A DNA stretch of 64,000 nucleotides from Sphagnum compactum. Lineage: Eukaryota > Bryophyta > Sphagnopsida > Sphagnales. Shown here one piece after another: positions 1 through 11,600 of the stretch. Below the pieces are notes generated by a model. That model was given only the letters and a program-made list of their open reading frames with translations. It was not told where the DNA came from and made no database searches. Position 1 is the stretch's first letter, and each line of letters begins with the position of its first letter. Where the stretch lies: contig OZ234494.1 of assembly GCA_965153455.1 (NCBI GenBank), forward strand, positions 5,642,001 through 5,706,000, written 5' to 3'. The translations under genes were made by a program, and so were the position numbers.

Positions 1-3000
1 CCTGCAAATGTCAGTTTTGCACAGTCACACATTCAATAGACTACCTTCAGCAAACATCAGTACCTGAATTGGACGCCCATATACCATAATATGTGGCCCA
101 ATCACCTTGATGAATGGAAAAGAAAACCTTGAAGGAAGACCTTGTACTGTTTACTCCTGAAATACAACAACATTAGGACTCTGGCATGTAAGGTTGTAAT
201 CTCCTTCTAGTATGCATTAGGCAAAGCAAACAGTAAGAGCTATAACAGAATGCTATCATAGCACCTGCATTTGTGGGGGCTGCCAATAGGACTCATCAGA
301 AGCAAACAACCAACCCTGCACAGGCATTTGAACACAGTCAGGGGTAAATGTCTGCTCAATAGACTAGCTTAATGTCTCCTCAAGGCATGATAACAAAACA
401 CAGGAAATGCCTTAATCAGGGAGGATTGAAATTTGATAAGTGCCTGCATCAGCCAGATTGCATCTTGGTCACCAGCATTCATTGCTTCGAAAACAACTGC
501 ACCAAGAGCTGCAATGTAGACTGGGTCATCTGTTGGTGGTTGATTCTCATTGAAGGTATCACTTTGCAAGACAAAACACCAGAAAGTAAATAAAAAATGA
601 CATCAGCTGGTACACAAAAGACTCAAAGTAATTCTGAACTATCAGATCTACCTTGAAAAGTCTACTGTTCACAGGATACCTTTAAAAATACATATAGTGA
701 ATGACAGGAACTTCATCTAAGGATTCATAGCAACCCAAGTGTGCTGTCTAGATATCTGAACCTCCCCTTCTGTCAAGGGTGCTCTTCTGACGAAGTGGAA
801 AGTCAAGAGTGTCCAGAGCAGCAACAAAACTAACCAATTATAGACGTGCTGGGTTCCGCCATATTCTGCAGAGAATATATCAGGCACAGGTCAATGCACA
901 TGCTGACTGTTTACTAGTTCCAATGTGAAACCATCCTCTTTGGAACATCCATACTCAGTTCAAAGAGGCAACAGACAACCAAATCCTAATAATAAGGAAC
1001 CTCTGTGAAGGTCTACAGACAATATGTATCAATGAGATTGCATAGAAAACTCCACAACAAGATTTGAAGGTACACATTACATCTGTTCCGGCCAAACCAA
1101 AACAAACACAACTAGAATGAGTGCGTTCATAATCTTTTGAGTGTTAATAACAAAGTCATTAGATACCTTCAATCTGTTGTAAGATGAAGGCTTTTCCAAT
1201 CTCCACAAAAAGTGGGTCTGTGGGGTCCAAAAGATATGTACAGCACCACCTTGGATCACCATCCACGGTATTCCTGGTCATGCATGTGCTCAATTTTCAG
1301 CTCAAATGGTTGGATGCCATCCTAGGTCACAATCATTTCTGTCTCTCCTTGTCTTCCAGCTCCATAGCGCACACTCTCCAAGAACTAAACAAATCTCTTT
1401 CTAAACTCCAAATTGTCAATGATACTGTAATTGTCAAGGAAAAGGAGAGCTACAATGTAATAGAATCAGACAAGGACAAAGTGCAAACCAATCGCCTAGC
1501 TGTGTGATTTTGGCATTGGGGTAGATTTTGGATATGGCAGCTGGGACATTTCCAGAGAAAGCAGGTAATACTGTAGAAGCACTAGCAAGGCCAAGGTCAG
1601 AATTTGTACTAGCAGAGAATGATCTGATGTAATCTGCCTCCCAACCATGAATGTCCATTACTGGAGGCGTCTCTTTCATACACCTCAGAGTCCAAGCCAC
1701 ACAGTGTAAAAGAGCTCTATTATCATAACATGAATTACAATCCTAACTTCCCGCCATACAAATAAACAAACTTATGTATGAATCACCAATAGTCAATGAC
1801 ATATTTATTGAGTCTCCATGTGGTTTGAGGCAACAAGATCTATAAGAAAAGGGATGATGCAGAAAACTGACTGGTGCTTTATCAGGAAGGAGCATACCAG
1901 GAGTCATGCCAAGATCCCGCATGCGAGAAAGAATTCTGATCTGCAACTGCAGCTGCTGGTCCAGCCATGCCTGTGGCAATGGTCCTCCCCACCTGGCAGC
2001 ACTCCAATGTTTAATTGATCAGTTACCTTTCAGCAGGTGTCTTTATGCATCCCTCTGCAAGTTCCTGCAAATGGTGCCACTACACCTGATGGGAAAGTCA
2101 TTTACCTATGAAGATTCCCCATTCGAGCCCAAGCAAGGAAAGCTGGACCACCAAAGTAGTCGTCCAAGTCAGACTTGGTTAAGTTGAAGGTTTTGCTCTG
2201 TCAAAGACTTCTGCACTGTTCAGTTGTCAGCCCAAAAAATGAAAACAACCCAATTTTGATTCCTCACCCCTCACTATGCACTGTCTTGGACCAACTCTTG
2301 CATGTAGATGCATATGATGATTTGGCAGTGGAAGGGAGGGTTAAGTTACCTGTTAGCAACAACCAGAGATGTGAGTTTGATATCTACCTACAGCAGAACA
2401 GGCTGATGATTCCATGCAAGGAATTCACAATGACCAACTCCTTGGCACCAAAAGAATCCACTTAGCCTAACAGGGGAACCTAAACAGAAGATCATCAAAG
2501 AGTTCTTTAAAGGTGAAGATCTGCAATATAGATCCACAATATTTGGGAAGAGAAATATATGATCAACCTGAAAGACTTTTTGCCAGATTGCCTCTTGACC
2601 AGTAAAAGCCAGTGGCAAGTTGATGCCTTGTAAGGCCATCCAATCAATCTCCTTCTCCCATTGGTCCCATTTCCACCACACATAGGAGTCTGCCAAAACA
2701 GCATATGTGTGGAATCATCATTGCTCAGTCTCCACTCCCAAATTAAAGTGCGCTTCATTTTCTCATCTTTCACAAGACCAAGTGTCAACTGTAACAAACA
2801 TAGTATGAGTGTATATTAACAACTATCTCATCTTGACCTTGACAGGAGCCATCCACACCAGTCGAGTTTTCCAAGAGAAGAAAATTCCTGATTGCATGCT
2901 GGGGCTGATGGCTATGTCTGCAGTTGCCAATTCAATCAATCATTACTTCCATATTACTTTGAAACTGGACTCTCAGTGCTTGTAAGGCAAGCTTGAAGGA

Positions 3001-4723
3001 AACAACTACATACAGCTTGATGTGACAACATTCTGGTAGTAGTTCCACTCAACAACCCGGTGTATTGTTATTCCCCCATCCTGCAACTGTGGCAGTGACC
3101 CAGGTGGAGGAATTGTAAAGAGCTGTGCCCCTCCTGTCTTGTCCCAGGATACATGGGCACCACACCAATACTTGATATACCAGTGCAGGCCTGCACAGAG
3201 CTCCACACCTGTTGTCCCCAAAATACTGCAAGAATAAAAACAAATGATTATATTGCAGAAAGAGATGAAGCCTGATCCACAAGCAAACTGCAAAGAGGAG
3301 CAAATGTTCAAACAATGCAACCATATGGAATGTATATAGGCCTATATGACCTGGTCCAACCAAAACCCTACTATTTCTGAGTAGAGGGTCCAAGCACTTG
3401 ATTGTCAAGTTTCATCAAAGGGCTATCCTTGATCTATCAGATAAGAATTCTAACTAGCTCAGATCTGAGATGAAAGATTTTTTCCTGCAAAAGGGTAGTA
3501 CCTAAGCTCTAGATTTCCTATCCTGTATGGCTTCCAGCTGAAGAAGTAGAGTGTTAGGGTTAAGCAGGAATTGCCAGAATATCTCACATAAGATCAACAG
3601 AGTTTAGACATGAATTAGTTGAGCTAAGCTCTAGATTTTCTATCCTGTATGGCTTCCAGCTGAAAGAGGTAGAGTGTTAGGGTTAATAGAGAATTGTTAG
3701 AATGTCTCACATAAGATCAACAGAGTTAGACATGAATTAGTTGAGCTAAGCTCTAGATTTTCTATCCTGTATGGCTTCCAGCTGAAAGAGGAAGAGCATT
3801 AGGGTTAAGAGAGAATTGTCAGAATGTCTCACACATAAGATCAACAGAGTTTAGACATGAACTAGTTGAGCTGGAAGTTTACAACAAATTAAGCCAGCTT
3901 GTTTTCCAACATACATATGCTTTCAAGCTTGCTACCAGTTAATAAACAGTCATCTGGATGTCACATCCAATGGACAGGTGGAGAAGGAAGGTCTAGGGTT
4001 TAAGCATTTACGGTTTAACGGTCATGCAGCTATGGTTCCAGACATATGGTTTTGTACTTACATATTTAAAGACAATGAGTGATCAATCCAAAGACCAGGC
4101 TTGGATTATCATAACCTCCACAAGCCTGCATTCTTGTTCAATGTGAATGCATCATTGATTGACACAGGGCATTCTGTGACAAGAGAGGAGCATCATTTTA
4201 AGATGGGAAGAATGTATGTATGTATGCATTCCTAGGAGGAGCTTGAAGATATAATAGGGATGTCAATACCAGAGCTGACAGGGTAAGAGACCTTATTTCT
4301 GGTGCGACTCCTGCTGCTCGCAGACCCGAAGAAGGATGGTTACGTATATGAAAGCAGTACTTTCCACTACAATCTTCCTGTTCCAAAATCAAAGAATTAG
4401 TTCAGACTCAAAGACAATGACATGACGTAGGGATGAATATTGCTGCCATAGGAGCAGAGGGAAAGAAGGAGAGGAAGAGACGACGCTTTTCTTTTCAATT
4501 TTAAAACCTTGGACACAATGCGTAGCTCGAAACTTGAAGTATGATTTGGGAGAAGTCTCGTCAGTACACCCCGTGCTGCACGCTCCTGAACGGATGCCTC
4601 CGATCTTTCCGCTTCCGCTCTCTTCCAAAAGCCACCCATCTCATGCATTCCAGAAGCTTGCACATACCATGGCTGCACTATGACAAATAAAAGTACCAAC
4701 GGTAGTAAACGCAAAATCTCCAT
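1..4723 (-). CDS. NAGLU: Alpha-N-acetylglucosaminidase (GH89), 5' half, spliced, continues past the window start
   Basis: Retaining GH89 glycosidase that removes terminal alpha-linked N-acetylglucosamine; the plant orthologue is CYL1 of Arabidopsis. I assembled exons 4723-4508, 4377-4292, 3225-3014, 2689-2568, 2197-2106, 1992-1898, 1570-1489, 1273-1167, 865-835, 561-444 and 315-265, with exon 12 starting at base 1. Exon lengths sum to 1212 nt (404 codons) and every junction keeps frame. The chosen ATG (4723) opens a hydrophobic signal peptide of about 24 residues, so the product should enter the secretory pathway. Family landmarks are the [10 protein letters not shown] segment, the WW-x-W...EIDWMAL block (from about residue 176), [22 protein letters not shown], and DTFNE, whose Glu (about residue 353) aligns with the catalytic acid/base of human NAGLU. 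The second catalytic Glu lies beyond the window. An N-glycosylation sequon (NHT) is near residue 60. No frameshift or stop is seen, so the gene looks functional. Exon ends were set by eye from frame and GT/AG. Confidence 0.93.
316..443 (-). other. NAGLU intron 10, GC-AG type
   Basis: The upstream exon ends ...CTGATGCAG and is followed by GCACTT, while the downstream exon starts GGTTGG after TGTGCAG. Phase 0 on both sides and the family sequence (WLMQ then GWLF) require the join here. The donor is therefore GC rather than GT. GC-AG introns are a known minority class spliced by the major spliceosome. Confidence 0.75.
835..865 (-). other. NAGLU micro-exon (31 nt)
   Basis: A 31-nt exon encoding [11 protein letters not shown] together with its flanking split codons. 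It lies between an acceptor reading TCTCTGCAG and a donor TTG/GTTAGT. Omitting it would break the frame and remove the segment just before the catalytic DTFNE motif. No single ORF shows it; it is recovered only by joining exons. Confidence 0.85.
3502..3870. repeat. Three tandem 122-bp units inside NAGLU intron 2
   Basis: Units begin at about 3502, 3624 and 3746, each with CTAAGCTCTAGATTT, then TCCTGTATGGCTTCCAGCTG and, further on, TCACATAAGATCAACAGAGTT. Copies differ by a few substitutions and 1-3 bp indels. The array lies between the exons ending at 4292 and starting at 3225, so it is transcribed with the gene. Nothing coding is seen in it. Confidence 0.9.
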
Positions 4724-4930
4724 TCTCCTCCGTCCAAATAGCAGAATAATTTTTTTTTGCAATATTTTCTTATGCACAACTCCGCGAATGTTCTGAAGAT
4801 TTTTCCATCGCTACGAATTCCTCGACGACATGAGAGAGACGAGAGAGAGAAGAGGAAAGAAAATGCGGAGCTCCTTAGCGTCTACGTTACTCTATTTTGG
4901 AGGGCATATCAAAGGCAGATGGCACACCTA
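4724..4930 (-). promoter_or_regulatory. NAGLU 5' leader/promoter-proximal region with CT-rich tract
   Basis: About 200 bp separate the NAGLU start codon from recognisable Harbinger debris. A GAGAGA run at 4831-4860 reads as a CT-rich tract on the gene strand, a common feature of plant 5' leaders and core promoters. I cannot place a TATA box or a transcription start. Confidence 0.3.
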
Positions 4931-4944
4931 ATGGACTTGATTAG

Positions 4945-5432
4945 GGTTATGCTCATGATAGATCTTCTCAAGCACCAACCATTGAAGAAGATTTACCAAA
5001 TGATGATACAAGTCCAAGTCAAGCCGGGAGTGCTCCTCCACAATCTCATGTATCCACTAATTCCTGCATTTGGCACTTCTATCAAATACATCCAATATGG
5101 GCACTCGAGGTAATACTGCAACTGAATCACCTTATACATGTGTAGCAAATTTACTTGGTGTTTCTGGCAACGCTATGGGAAACAAATGACGGAGATTGAG
5201 TGGTGACATGGCATTTACTTTCAAGAAGTTAACTGAATCTTCAAAAAAATTTGAGACTTTGAAGCTTGAATTGCAAAGGGAGGCAATTGAGACCATAAAG
5301 TCCGTTGCCCAATCTATGATTACAATGGAAGAAAGGTCTAGGAAAGAAAGTAGAGAATAAACTTTACAATTGGCACAAATTTTTGCAACTGAACTCAGAG
5401 CTAGACGTCCTCCTAATGTTCTAGAAAATTGA
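4945..5432 (+). pseudogene. PIF/Harbinger ORF1-like (Myb/SANT-type) C-terminal fragment, broken
   Basis: Read with one frameshift, the plus strand gives a Ser/Pro-rich linker (about 4945-5070). It is followed by a basic and acidic helical tail (KKLTESSKKFETLKLEL and onward) ending at TGA 5430-5432. This layout is typical of the DNA-binding ORF1 protein of PIF/Harbinger elements, which helps its transposase. In-frame stops lie at 5187-5189 and 5358-5360 and a frameshift near 5090, so it is dead. The recognisable DNA-binding domain itself is not seen. The neighbouring opposite-strand transposase fragment supports the assignment. Confidence 0.55.
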
Positions 5433-5593
5433 TAAGAGATTTGCATCTATACTTTGTATGAATACAATATTCATACAAAGTGCAACTATTGTATGAAACA
5501 TGAATGTCAATAAAACATGATTTTTATTTATTGAATGATGTGTTTTACATAAAACAACAAAATGTGAATCTACTCTCTAAGATTACATTGTAT

Positions 5594-6048
5594 CTAGGAT
5601 TTAAATAACGCATCTCGCATCTCCTCACCAACAGCCTTAGCTCTTTCACCTTTTTGTGGATTTGATTTACACATACCAACAAAACTTAGAAAAGGATCTC
5701 CTCGTGCTCAAACATCACGAACCACTGATTTTGGCATACTTTGCAATTGACAAAAACTATGCAAAGTACAACATGCCAAAGTAATCATAGGGATTTTATC
5801 AACATGGGCATTAAGTTTTTTGAAAATCTTCCATCGATTCTTTAAAGTTCCAAATGCATCATCAATTAGAACACGACCTTTGTTCATAGATTGATCAAAT
5901 CAGATTTGATCTACCATATCACTATTTCGAGGTTTGTAACCTTTCACTAAATATGGTTGAATAGGATATGCTACATCCCCAAGTAGGTTAGGTTGAATTT
6001 GCACACCTTCAATAGTAACAACTGGTTTTTGCAAATTTTGTTTTGACT
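5594..6048 (-). pseudogene. PIF/Harbinger (HARBI1-like, DDE_Tnp_4) transposase C-terminal fragment, broken
   Basis: The reverse strand translates in one frame through LLGDVAYP, LVKGYKPRN, GRVLIDDAFGTLKNRW, an LACCTLHSF segment, and a tail ending at stop 5594-5596. The GD-x-AYP block and the AFG-x-LKNRW block, with its Asp/Glu-rich lead-in, are hallmarks of the end of the HARBI1/DDE_Tnp_4 nuclease. Internal TGA stops at 5900-5902 and 5708-5710 and a stop just upstream of about 6048 show it is inactive and 5'-truncated. It is convergent with the ORF1 relic at 4945-5432, so together they are the remains of one element next to the NAGLU promoter. Confidence 0.8.
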
Positions 6049-6204
6049 AGTTGGTGCCCGTGACCTTCGGCCACTGTGAAGTCCCCCGGTTTCTTTAAAC
6101 TTGGTTAATGTTTTAGTTTTTTTTAGAAACTTTTAACATATGAGAACAGATTGAGAACATGATGAGAACAAAAGCATAAAAAAATTTAATCCTCAACTTA
6201 CCCG

Positions 6205-6690
6205 TCGACCCCCCCCTAAGAGTGAAGGCATTTCATCCATCCCCTTAATCGGGACGAACAGTAGCTAAAAGAAAAAAAGCTTCCCCTAAATCCGTCCCGT
6301 CATCTAGCCGGACGGACATTTCATCCATCCCCTTAATTGGGACGGACAGTAGCTAAAAGAAAAAAAGCTTCCCCAAAATTCGTCCCGTCATCAAGCCGGA
6401 CGGACATTTCATCCATCCCATTAATTGGAACGAACAGTAGCTAAAAGAAAAAAAAGGTAGTATTGGTCAATACAAAAAAAAAAAAAAAAAAAAATTGATT
6501 CTGGGCTGTCCAAGGCCTAAATATTTTTTTTCTGGTCTTCCCCTAAATCCGTCTCGTCATCAAGCCAGACGGACATTTCATCCATCCCCTTAATCGGGAC
6601 GGACAGTAGCTAAAAGAAAAAAAAGGTAGTCTTGGTCAATACAAAAAAAAAAAAAAAAAAAGATTCTGGGCTGTCCAAGGCCTAAATATT
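6205..6690. repeat. Four-copy tandem repeat with GTCCCGTCATC...GACGGACATTTCATCC units
   Basis: The phrase CATTTCATCCATCCC followed by GGGACGGACAGTAGCTAAAAG recurs near 6228, 6314, 6403 and 6572. The first three are spaced about 86-89 bp. The last belongs to a larger duplication of about 165-170 bp that also repeats the poly-A tract and the GATTCTGGGCTGTCCAAGGC phrase. The spacing suggests a small array with one internal segmental duplication. No coding potential is seen. Confidence 0.85.
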
Positions 6691-7920
6691 TCTTTTCTGG
6701 TCTACCAAATCTTTTGCCTCAAAAAATCAGACTGCCCCTATTTCTTTTTTCTCTGGAGTCAGTTACATCTTAGGAAGCTCCACAGGGAACGGGCAGTGCT
6801 TGGAAGACAGACACCACGTTCCGGCGTAATGTTAAAACGCGGTAATGTCTTGTGACACACAGACACCACTGTAGCTTTTATATATAGGATTGAAGGAAAC
6901 AATACAAACTTGACATTTTGAATTGTCCTCCATCTACCACTCCACCTGGTTGACCAGCGCATGCATTCCAAAAAATATATCACAATCACACACAGTTTGA
7001 TGCACTATACTATGAAAGCACTTCCTATTATAAAAATATGTAGTATAATTTGTAGAATTTGGGCTAAAAATACAAAGGATTGAAGTTTGTGAACTTCAAA
7101 CCCTAATTGTTAATGAAAAGAAAAAAGATGATCCTTGTTAAATTATTGATTGGCTAGAATCGGTTAAACTTATGGTTAGAAACAAAAGTTGAAAAAATAC
7201 GAATTTAACTTAATTGGGTTGGGATGAATGACTATATATTTTTCCTTCCACCAATGGGGGACAAGAAGCAACTCCCACATGCCCACATGGTTTAATAAAT
7301 GGGAAACCAAGAAAAAATAAAATATCAAGCCCCACCACATGCCCCTGTGCTTGACCCAACCCAAAAGAAACCAAAAGGTGTGGGTATCCTAAGTAGGGGC
7401 TTGAAAAAGGAAAAAAAAGAAACAAGGGGCAGGGTAGTTGAGTGGTGGACTGACCTTGTGGGTTAGCCCCATTATTGAACCACCACGTCATCATTTCCCT
7501 AGCGAGAATTGTGGTTTAGCTCTGCTAGTTAGGGAAACCCCGTGTGTGTAACATGAGAGTCTACATTCTGCAGGCAAATTGCAGAGACAAATTGCGAAAT
7601 GCGCATTCCACATGTGCGTTCCGTTGCCAATACACTAGGGATGATGGAAAATGTCAAGACGTTTCTGAAGTAGAATTAACTGAAATAGGATTCCGTTGTT
7701 AATTATAGTATCATATATTACTTGGTGTACATTATGATTATCATACATTACTTGGTGTATAGTATTTGTACATTGACTTTCTTTCCCAACAAACGACAAA
7801 TTCTTTTACATAAGCTTGAAATTTAATGATGAAGTTTTGGGATTTTTTCTTGCAAATTACAATATTGTACATTACTTAGTGTATCGATATTCTTTGCCCT
7901 CATCCCTCCCCAATTGTCGC
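6691..7920. other. No gene seen
   Basis: AT-rich DNA with only short accidental open frames. The short frames at 6759-7494 have no family resemblance and overlap each other. Confidence 0.6.
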
Positions 7921-8675
7921 AACCCCACTTTGAAGGAGTGTGAGGATGATACACACACTCCCGAAATGGGGACTTGGGAGTCCTTTGGGACTCCCGAAAA
8001 CTCAGAGTTCAATTGCAAGGGTCAAAACACCTTGCCTTGAAGTGTTTTTTATACCGTTGAAAAGGTCTTGAAGTGTAGACGTTGAAAATGGCCTCGCATG
8101 AACCATTTAGACATCTGCGGCACAAGTTATGTACAAAAGAAGGGTTGGGAGTCAAACTGGCAGTAGTGGTCGGGAATCGACCCGACCCCAGTGTGTGCAG
8201 GTGGAATGCAACACACCGTTGGAAAGCTCTCAAGGAGGGCTACAAGTTTGCTTCAGACCTCATCCCAATCGGAGGTTTGAGCAAGGAGTTATGAACTCCC
8301 AAAGTCCCGGGAGTCTAAATCGGGATAGTTTCGAGACTCCTCCTTGGGAATCCCGGGAAAAAATGCCATTCGGATGTAGGTGCCACGGAGTAGCGCAGAG
8401 ATACTATGTGGGGGAAGGTGGTGGCTTCCCCCGAGTCCGGGCTGTGGTGAGTCATGTGAGTCCAGGGTCGCCCGTGGCTTGTTGGTTGGTTTGATGCAGG
8501 TTCGATTAACTAAGTAAAGCTTGTCCCTCGCCCTAGTCTAATTTCGGAGCTTCAGCACGCCCTTCTACCCCTTTTAGTGCTGGAAGCTAGGAGCGTGCAC
8601 CAAGTTCCAAACAATTCCGCTGTTTGACTTCTTTGGACCCAACTTGGGTCTAACAAGGAACTTGGGAGCGCGTCA
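7921..8675 (+). repeat. Dispersed repeat copy 1 (LTR-like), 755 bp
   Basis: Begins AACCCCACTTTGAAGGAG and ends GGAGCGCGTCA. It is colinear with 13804-14618 in the same orientation and shares ACACACCGTTGGAAAGCTCT, CCTCATCCCAATCGGAGG and TTGGTTTGATGCAGGTTCG. It lacks about 43 bp present in copy 2. Phrases of the 'cgttggaaagctct' kind are common in plant LTRs, so an LTR or a solo LTR is the best guess. TG...CA ends and target duplications are not clear. Short plus-strand frames inside it are not conserved between copies and are not genes. Confidence 0.75.
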
Positions 8676-11600
8676 CCAATCCCATCCCATGCATTGCATT
8701 CTTTTATGAGGGAGGAAGCAATGGCAAAATCACAAATCATAGGTTTTAATTTGCAAAGGTTTATGGTTTACAGTTAGACACATTATGGTCACTAAACCCC
8801 AAACTCTACTATGAATTCATTAATATGTGACCAAAATTTTTGACCCTATTATGGATTAACCCTAAACCCTACTATGTCAAGTGGTCCCTAAATCCTAAAC
8901 CCTACTATGAATTATTATTGGACAATGGGTGCCAAAACAGTATGGCCTTTAAAAGATTCTTTGTTCCATGGTTGCCTTATTCCTATAGGGTCTTTGAGTC
9001 TTGATCAATGTTTTTTTTTCACTATTCAAATTTAACTAAGTTGGTTACCTCACTACAACAAAAAGGTGTCCATGTACGCCAAGTGATTTCACTAGATTTT
9101 GAGTGAATTCATTGGTTGTAGTGAATAGGGACAAGTGAAAAAGTAGTGAATTCACTGGTTTAGTGAATAGGGTTTAGTGAACTGCACCCACATTTTGTAG
9201 TAGTGCATGTTAGGCCCTCTTTGAGCTATAATTGCACATGAGCATATTATCTGTCAAATTGCCCAACTACATGGTAAGGAGCTATGTAGGTTTTCAATGA
9301 TTAGGGGAAATTTGGTCGGATATGATTTGCTACAAAAAAGTTTTATAATTTTTTTTTGGTGTTTACAAGCTTTCAATTGTTTTGAATAATTACTTTCTTA
9401 TTTCCATTTTCTTTTGTAACAAAACTATATGGGGGAATCAAATCTCGACCTATAGAAGCCCTACCCATTGCAACGTAAAGCCTAACTTGCACAAAAGAAA
9501 ATGTTAGTCTTAAATCCTCAATGCAAAAACAAATGTCAATTCATGTTTCCTAAAGGCTTAAAAGGGGGTTGGAACTCGATTGAAGGTTTAAATATCATCA
9601 TATCCAAAATAACATGGATCATGTAAACAAAGGGCAACCATAGATTTCACATTTACCTTTAAGCTTCCACAACATATCGAATTTTGTTTTCTTTCCAATT
9701 CCAAATTGCTACTCGAAAAGTAAAGTTTTGGATGGTGAAGAACTTTTGACTAAACATTCAAATGACTAACCCCAAATGTTCTATCAATCAATTCCTTAAT
9801 TTTTAATTTTCATGAAGGTGAGTTTAGAAAAACAACGTTCATCCTTTACTGAACTAATCACTTGCACCATTGCATGTTCAACCAACTTGATGTACTCAAG
9901 GATTTTGTGTTAAAAAATCTACGATGAAAAAAGGGTTGTCCATAGCTTGGTAAACGGGTTGATATGAAATGGTATTTACATCACCAATTTAACATTGTTT
10001 TTCATGACACAATGGAGTTTGTTAAATTGTCCATGAACAAAGTTAGACTATCACTCCAGATCCCAAAAAAACATGTTGCACATTCAACATCAAGGGTATG
10101 CGACACCAATCTTGGATAATATAACCATGCAAACTTGCACAACTTGCATTATCCATGGAAATAACCTCATCACAAGTTAAGGATACAAACTTGGCATTTT
10201 AAATATCAATTTTAATGGCCTTTTTCACTTCATTGTTTATGTGTTCTACCATTTCCCAACTAACTCAAAAAAAGGATTGAAATGTTCATAATCCATCATT
10301 CACCTTTACTCAAAAGACTAAAAGTATAATCAAATTGAACAAGTTTCCTTGTCTTCCATTGCTTGACCAGGATCAAACTATTGGAGGACAATTGCTATTG
10401 ATAATTAAACATAAACAATTTCATTTTTTGCATGCTTGCATTTTGGATCCATAAACCACATACCATCAATAGTTTTCCTTTAACCTCTATGTTTTTCAAT
10501 GGAATCCCACTTAGCCACCAAAACCTTTTTTTTCTCAATTTTAAAACAAACACAACATTTAATAGAAATAACCATTATAACTTCATTGAAGATGGGATCC
10601 GTCCATGGCATTTTGAAAGCCCAAACATCCTTGAACTTGCGATTCACATCAGTATCAAAAGTTTTCTTTTCATTTTCTGGGATTATAAACATGCACATCT
10701 TCAACAACAATAGGGTTAAGGTTTTCAAAAGGTTCAAAAACTTAAAGAATTGTGTTACAAATCTAAAGTGGAATAGTTGTCAATTCAAGGTTTTGCAACT
10801 GGCATCTTTGCTCACCCATGTGACTAGATTCAAGTACATCAAAACAAACAGACTCAATAGGAGCAAGGGCTTTTCTTAAGACTTGACCACCAAAAAAATA
10901 CTCAAATTTGAAATTATTTGGAACTTATAATTTTAGAGGCATGGTTAAAACAAAATAACAAATTTCAAACTACAAAAAGAACCCAAAAATGAAAACTTAA
11001 GAGGTTTACCAAAAAAGGTTCACCTTGTAGATTTGGAACAAAAAACTCAAATGTAGATGGTAATGTAAGTCATTGTAGTTTGTAATCTTGTAGCATTTCA
11101 AACAAAAATGTGGTCGCATTGTGTGCCTGTTGCCAACAACTTCACATTAAAAAATTGAACCAGACCTTAAAGGTTTCAAGTCACAACTAATTGGTTAATG
11201 GCTCACTTCCACTTGCACCATGTGTACTTACAACCTTAATGCTTAATGGTTCACACAACAAATTCGACTCACTACCTAATACCACTCATGACCTTAATGA
11301 ATGAAGAGCCTAAACCCTAAAGGTCTTAAGAATTAGGTCATGTCTCATTAGTGTTGGAGTTGATGGTGCACTTTCGCAAATTAAAATTCAACAGTGACAC
11401 TACATATCACAGACCACACATAAAACTCATGAGTCTTAAAATTCTTAAATGCACACAAAAGTCTTAGCCCTTGAACATCATGAATCCTAATCCTTGAATT
11501 TTGACTCCTGATTCCTAAGCATCTTAAACAAAGATCATTGAACAAAACAATTCAAAGAAAAAAACTTAATGTTGATCCGTGTCAATGTTGTTGAAAATTT

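Noticed and set aside
2-264. Peptide [17 protein letters not shown] readable on the minus strand in NAGLU intron 11
   Set aside because: It does not fit the GH89 sequence expected after exon 11, and the reading frame around it is interrupted; treated as intron.
4757-5113. 118-codon plus-strand frame upstream of NAGLU
   Set aside because: It runs antisense through the NAGLU leader and then through the Harbinger ORF1 relic in the wrong frame; no domain.
8082-8494. Two overlapping plus-strand frames (70 and 121 codons)
   Set aside because: They lie in the LTR-like repeat and are not preserved in the second copy at 13.8-14.6 kb.
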